Shown: piece by piece, positions 5,753-8,099 of the stretch | Position numbering within the stretch: position 1 is the stretch's first letter | Layout: the number at the start of each line of letters is the position of its first letter | Assembly (NCBI GenBank): GCA_019247755.1 | Contig: JAFBAM010000137.1 | Coordinates: 1-8,099 of the forward strand | Source: Sphingomonas sp. | GTDB lineage: Bacteria; Pseudomonadota; Alphaproteobacteria; Sphingomonadales; Sphingomonadaceae | Direction of reading: 5' to 3' | Length of the DNA stretch: 8,099 nucleotides | The notes under the pieces: generated by a model | The model's input: the letters and a program-made list of their open reading frames with translations, nothing else | What the model was told of the DNA's origin: nothing | Database searches by the model: none | Made by a program: the position numbers and the translations under genes

Positions 5753-7876
5753 GTGGGTAGTCTCGGCAGAATTCTGCGATCGGGCGGGAATTCCAGCCCC
5801 GCCGAGGCGCGTCCGCAGACGTCACGCGCCGAAAACCTGCTGCAGGAATTCGAAAACAGCGAGAAGGGATGGTTCTGGGAGACAACGCGTGACGGCATGC
5901 TCTCTTATATCAGCGAAAGCGTCGCCAAGGCTTTGGGCCGCGAAGCGGCCGATCTTCTCGATCGCCCTTTCACCGACCTGATCTCGACCGAGACCGAGGA
6001 TGGAGCGGCCACCTCGGAGCGCACGCTTGGCTTCTACCTCTCCTCCCACGTCGCCTTTCAGGACCTGATCGTCCGCGCGAAGACCAAGAATGAGATCTGG
6101 TGGTCGATCACGGGCCGGCCCGTCCACAACGAGCTTGGTCACTTCTTCGGCTTCCGCGGATTCGCGTCCGACCTCACCAAGGTGCGGCAGTCGGAAGTCG
6201 AACTGGATCGCCTTGCTAAACAGGACTCACTGACCGGCCTCGCCAACCGTGAAATGCTCCGTCGTGCACTCGACGACGCCCTCCTTGGGGCTGTTCGCCG
6301 TAAGCATCGCTGCGGCGTGTTCCTGCTCGACCTCGACCGGTTCAAGGCCGTGAACGATACCCTCGGCCACCCAGCCGGTGACACCTTGCTCCGTCTTGTT
6401 TCATTGCGGCTCCGCGAAGTGATCGGCGACAAGGGTCAGGTCGGCCGCCTCGGCGGCGACGAGTTTGAAGTCGTCCTGCCTGCGACTTCCGACAAGAAGG
6501 AATTGTCGGACCTCGCGCAGGGAATCATCGACAGCCTGTCGCGCCCATACACGATCAACGGCACTGCCGTGTCGATCGGCGCCTCGGTCGGAATCGTCAC
6601 GTCGGACTATGACGACCGCACGTCCGACGACCTGATGCGCGATGCCGACCTCGCGCTTTACGCGGCCAAGGCCGCCGGGAAGGGCTGCTTCCGCTTCTTC
6701 GCTCCCGAGATGCATGAAGCCGCGAGGCAGCGGCAGCTCATGGAGTCCGACCTCCGCGTCGCGCTCGAAAAGGAGCAGCTGTGGCTCGCCTACCAGCCCT
6801 GTGTTGACGCCTCGAGCGAGGCCGTCACGGGATTCGAGGCGCTGATCCGCTGGAACCATCCTGAACATGGTTCAATAAGTCCTGCCGAATTCATTCCACT
6901 CGCCGAGGAAATCGGACTCATCAACGAGATCGGCGAGTGGGTGATGCGGACCGCCTGCGCGACGGCGGCGACCTGGCCTGAGCACATCTCAGTCGCCGTC
7001 AACCTGTCGCCCATTCAGTTCAAGAGCCACGCGCTTCCGACCATTGTCCGGATGGTACTTGCCGACACTCGTCTCGATCCCGAGCGCCTAGAGCTCGAGA
7101 TCACCGAGGGTGTGTTCCTCAGCAATGATGACCATGTCCACGACATGATCGGTGCCCTGAAGGCGATCGGCGTCAAGCTGGCGCTAGACGACTTCGGTAC
7201 CGGCTATTCATCACTCAGCTATCTGCAGCGCGTGCCATTCGACAAGATCAAGGTCGACCGCTCGTTCGTCACGGGTGCGACCGATCCCGCGAGCCGCAAC
7301 GCGGCGCTGATCCGGGCGATGGTCGGGCTCGCCTCAGACCTCAAAATGCAGACGACGGCAGAGGGTGTCGAAACGCAGGAGGAGCTGGCGCTTGTCCGCG
7401 AACTCGGCTGCTCGCTGGTCCAGGGCTATATTTTCGGCAAGCCGATGCCGCCCGAGGAAGCGCTCGAACTTGCGAGGAAGGGCGCCGCGACCTTGCCCGA
7501 GCAAGCGCCGCAACGCGAACTCAGGATTCGGATCATCCGCGCGGCGCTGCTCCATTATCAGGGCCGCGTCCTCGGCGCTCGCCTCCGTAACATCTCGACC
7601 GGAGGCGCGCTCGTGGAATGCCGCGAGCCCGTGGAAGTCGGATCCAATATCCAGCTTGATTTTGCGGCAGGCGGCCTGATCGACGGCGAAATCCGCTGGA
7701 CCAAGGGGACGCAGTTCGGCTGCCAGTTCAGGGAGCCGTTCGATCTAAAACTGCTTCAGCCTGCAAAGCCGGCGAAAAAAGCATCGACGGTGATGACGCC
7801 GACCTATCTCAAGGCAAACGATCGTTCAGACGATGATGCGGCGGACTGGCCGATTTCGGGAGGTTCAACGAAGTAG
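5753..7876 (+). CDS. PAS-GGDEF-EAL-PilZ cyclic-di-GMP turnover protein
   Basis: A 707-residue protein without obvious membrane spans, so cytoplasmic. Domains: PAS-like sensor (about 36-145, WFWETTRDGMLSYIS), GGDEF (about 155-317), EAL (about 333-575) and PilZ (about 588-670), then a polar tail. The diguanylate cyclase site looks intact (DSLTGLANR at 158-166, LLDLDRFK with D193, GGDEF at 234-238), but the inhibitory RxxD is replaced by GDKG (225-228). The phosphodiesterase residues all appear present: E362 of EAL, N417 (VNLSP), E449 (EITE), D479-D480 (DDFGTG), K500, E537 and E540 (AEGVE). PilZ keeps NxSxxG (N613-G618) but has no Arg pair spaced as RxxxR: arginines are at 588, 591, 593 and 596. 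It could make and degrade c-di-GMP; the net activity is not predictable. The GTG start is set by AAGGAG six bases upstream. Confidence 0.93.
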   Translation: MGSLGRILRSGGNSSPAEARPQTSRAENLLQEFENSEKGWFWETTRDGMLSYISESVAKALGREAADLLDRPFTDLISTETEDGAATSERTLGFYLSSHVAFQDLIVRAKTKNEIWWSITGRPVHNELGHFFGFRGFASDLTKVRQSEVELDRLAKQDSLTGLANREMLRRALDDALLGAVRRKHRCGVFLLDLDRFKAVNDTLGHPAGDTLLRLVSLRLREVIGDKGQVGRLGGDEFEVVLPATSDKKELSDLAQGIIDSLSRPYTINGTAVSIGASVGIVTSDYDDRTSDDLMRDADLALYAAKAAGKGCFRFFAPEMHEAARQRQLMESDLRVALEKEQLWLAYQPCVDASSEAVTGFEALIRWNHPEHGSISPAEFIPLAEEIGLINEIGEWVMRTACATAATWPEHISVAVNLSPIQFKSHALPTIVRMVLADTRLDPERLELEITEGVFLSNDDHVHDMIGALKAIGVKLALDDFGTGYSSLSYLQRVPFDKIKVDRSFVTGATDPASRNAALIRAMVGLASDLKMQTTAEGVETQEELALVRELGCSLVQGYIFGKPMPPEEALELARKGAATLPEQAPQRELRIRIIRAALLHYQGRVLGARLRNISTGGALVECREPVEVGSNIQLDFAAGGLIDGEIRWTKGTQFGCQFREPFDLKLLQPAKPAKKASTVMTPTYLKANDRSDDDAADWPISGGSTK

Positions 7877-8099
7877 CTCAGCACTCTGCATTTTCCTCGC
7901 GCGCTCGACCATCGCGATGGTCTGCCGCGAGGATGGTGCGCCTCCCAGTCGACCGATAAACCCTCTCGTCTCCTGATATTCCTGTTTTCTCCGGTTTGAC
8001 GGCGGAATGGGCTCCCGGTCGTCCGCCTGATACGAGAATTACCAGAAAATTCAGTAGTTTGGTTGCAGGTTAGGTTCTGTCTTGAAACAGGCTCGATTG
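7877..8099. other. Non-coding 3' edge region
   Basis: 223 bases after the c-di-GMP gene show no convincing gene on either strand. The first 60 bases contain a nested hairpin. The last 100 or so are more AT-rich than the rest of the window, contain three GGTT units (8061-8064, 8068-8071, 8073-8076) and a TTGAAA (8082-8087) that could be a -35 element for a gene beyond the edge. No matching -10 can be seen before the window ends. Confidence 0.5.
7895..7932. repeat. Nested hairpin just after the c-di-GMP gene
   Basis: CCTCGCG (7895-7901) pairs with CGCGAGG (7926-7932). Inside lies the perfect 14-base palindrome ACCATCGCGATGGT (7908-7921). No T-run follows on either strand, so it is not a typical intrinsic terminator. 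It could protect the transcript 3' end or be a protein-binding dyad. Confidence 0.45.

Noticed and set aside
8073..8087. GTTC-spaced sequence near the right edge as a possible SOS (LexA) box
   Set aside because: The second half reads AAAC, not GTTC or GAAC at the required spacing, so it does not fit the alphaproteobacterial LexA pattern.
7808..8099. Minus-strand frame open from the right edge through the intergenic region into the c-di-GMP gene
   Set aside because: It has no start codon in view, encodes an Arg/Ser-rich composition without recognisable motifs, and its end lies antisense inside a well-supported gene. Chance openness is the simpler reading.

Overview
The window is GC-rich, densely packed bacterial chromosome. 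It is most likely from an alphaproteobacterium of the Sphingomonadales type; this is inferred from the style of the proteins (a homogentisate/fumarylacetoacetate pair, a Gly-rich one-membrane-span small protein, a KTSC protein, a GGDEF-EAL-PilZ protein) and not from any rRNA marker. There are no RNA genes, CRISPR arrays, insertion sequences or phage genes. It reads as ordinary core chromosome.

Left part (1-1878): the 3' portion of a drug/metabolite-type (EamA) transporter gene, cut by the window edge and broken by an apparent one-base insertion at an AAA run (146-148). A 73-residue KTSC-domain protein follows. Facing it is a lipoprotein gene on the minus strand whose stop codon shares the same CTAG with the KTSC stop. 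Divergent from the lipoprotein is a 67-residue single-span membrane protein. Two hairpins follow it, the second a good intrinsic-terminator candidate.

Centre (1988-5257): a tight plus-strand catabolic operon. hmgA (homogentisate 1,2-dioxygenase) and fahA (fumarylacetoacetase) overlap by GTGA, and an ETHE1-like glutathione persulfide dioxygenase follows after 22 bases. HmgA and FahA carry out the ring-opening and final hydrolysis steps of tyrosine/phenylalanine catabolism, giving fumarate and acetoacetate. The isomerase between them (maleylacetoacetate isomerase) is not in the window. The third gene works on sulfane sulfur bound to glutathione, the same thiol that isomerase uses.

Right part (5254-8099): a minus-strand NTF2/SnoaL-like protein converges on the dioxygenase gene, again with stop codons sharing one CTAG. 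It is divergent from a 707-residue PAS-GGDEF-EAL-PilZ cyclic-di-GMP protein that starts at a GTG with a strong Shine-Dalgarno. The 88-base gap between these two holds two abutting dyads that look like an operator. The last 223 bases are non-coding, with a nested hairpin just after the stop and a more AT-rich tract at the edge that probably leads into the next gene.

No clearly new system was found. The most useful leads are the persulfide dioxygenase joined to homogentisate catabolism, the unusual c-di-GMP binding-site make-up of the four-domain protein, the dyads in its promoter region, and the frameshift in the transporter.
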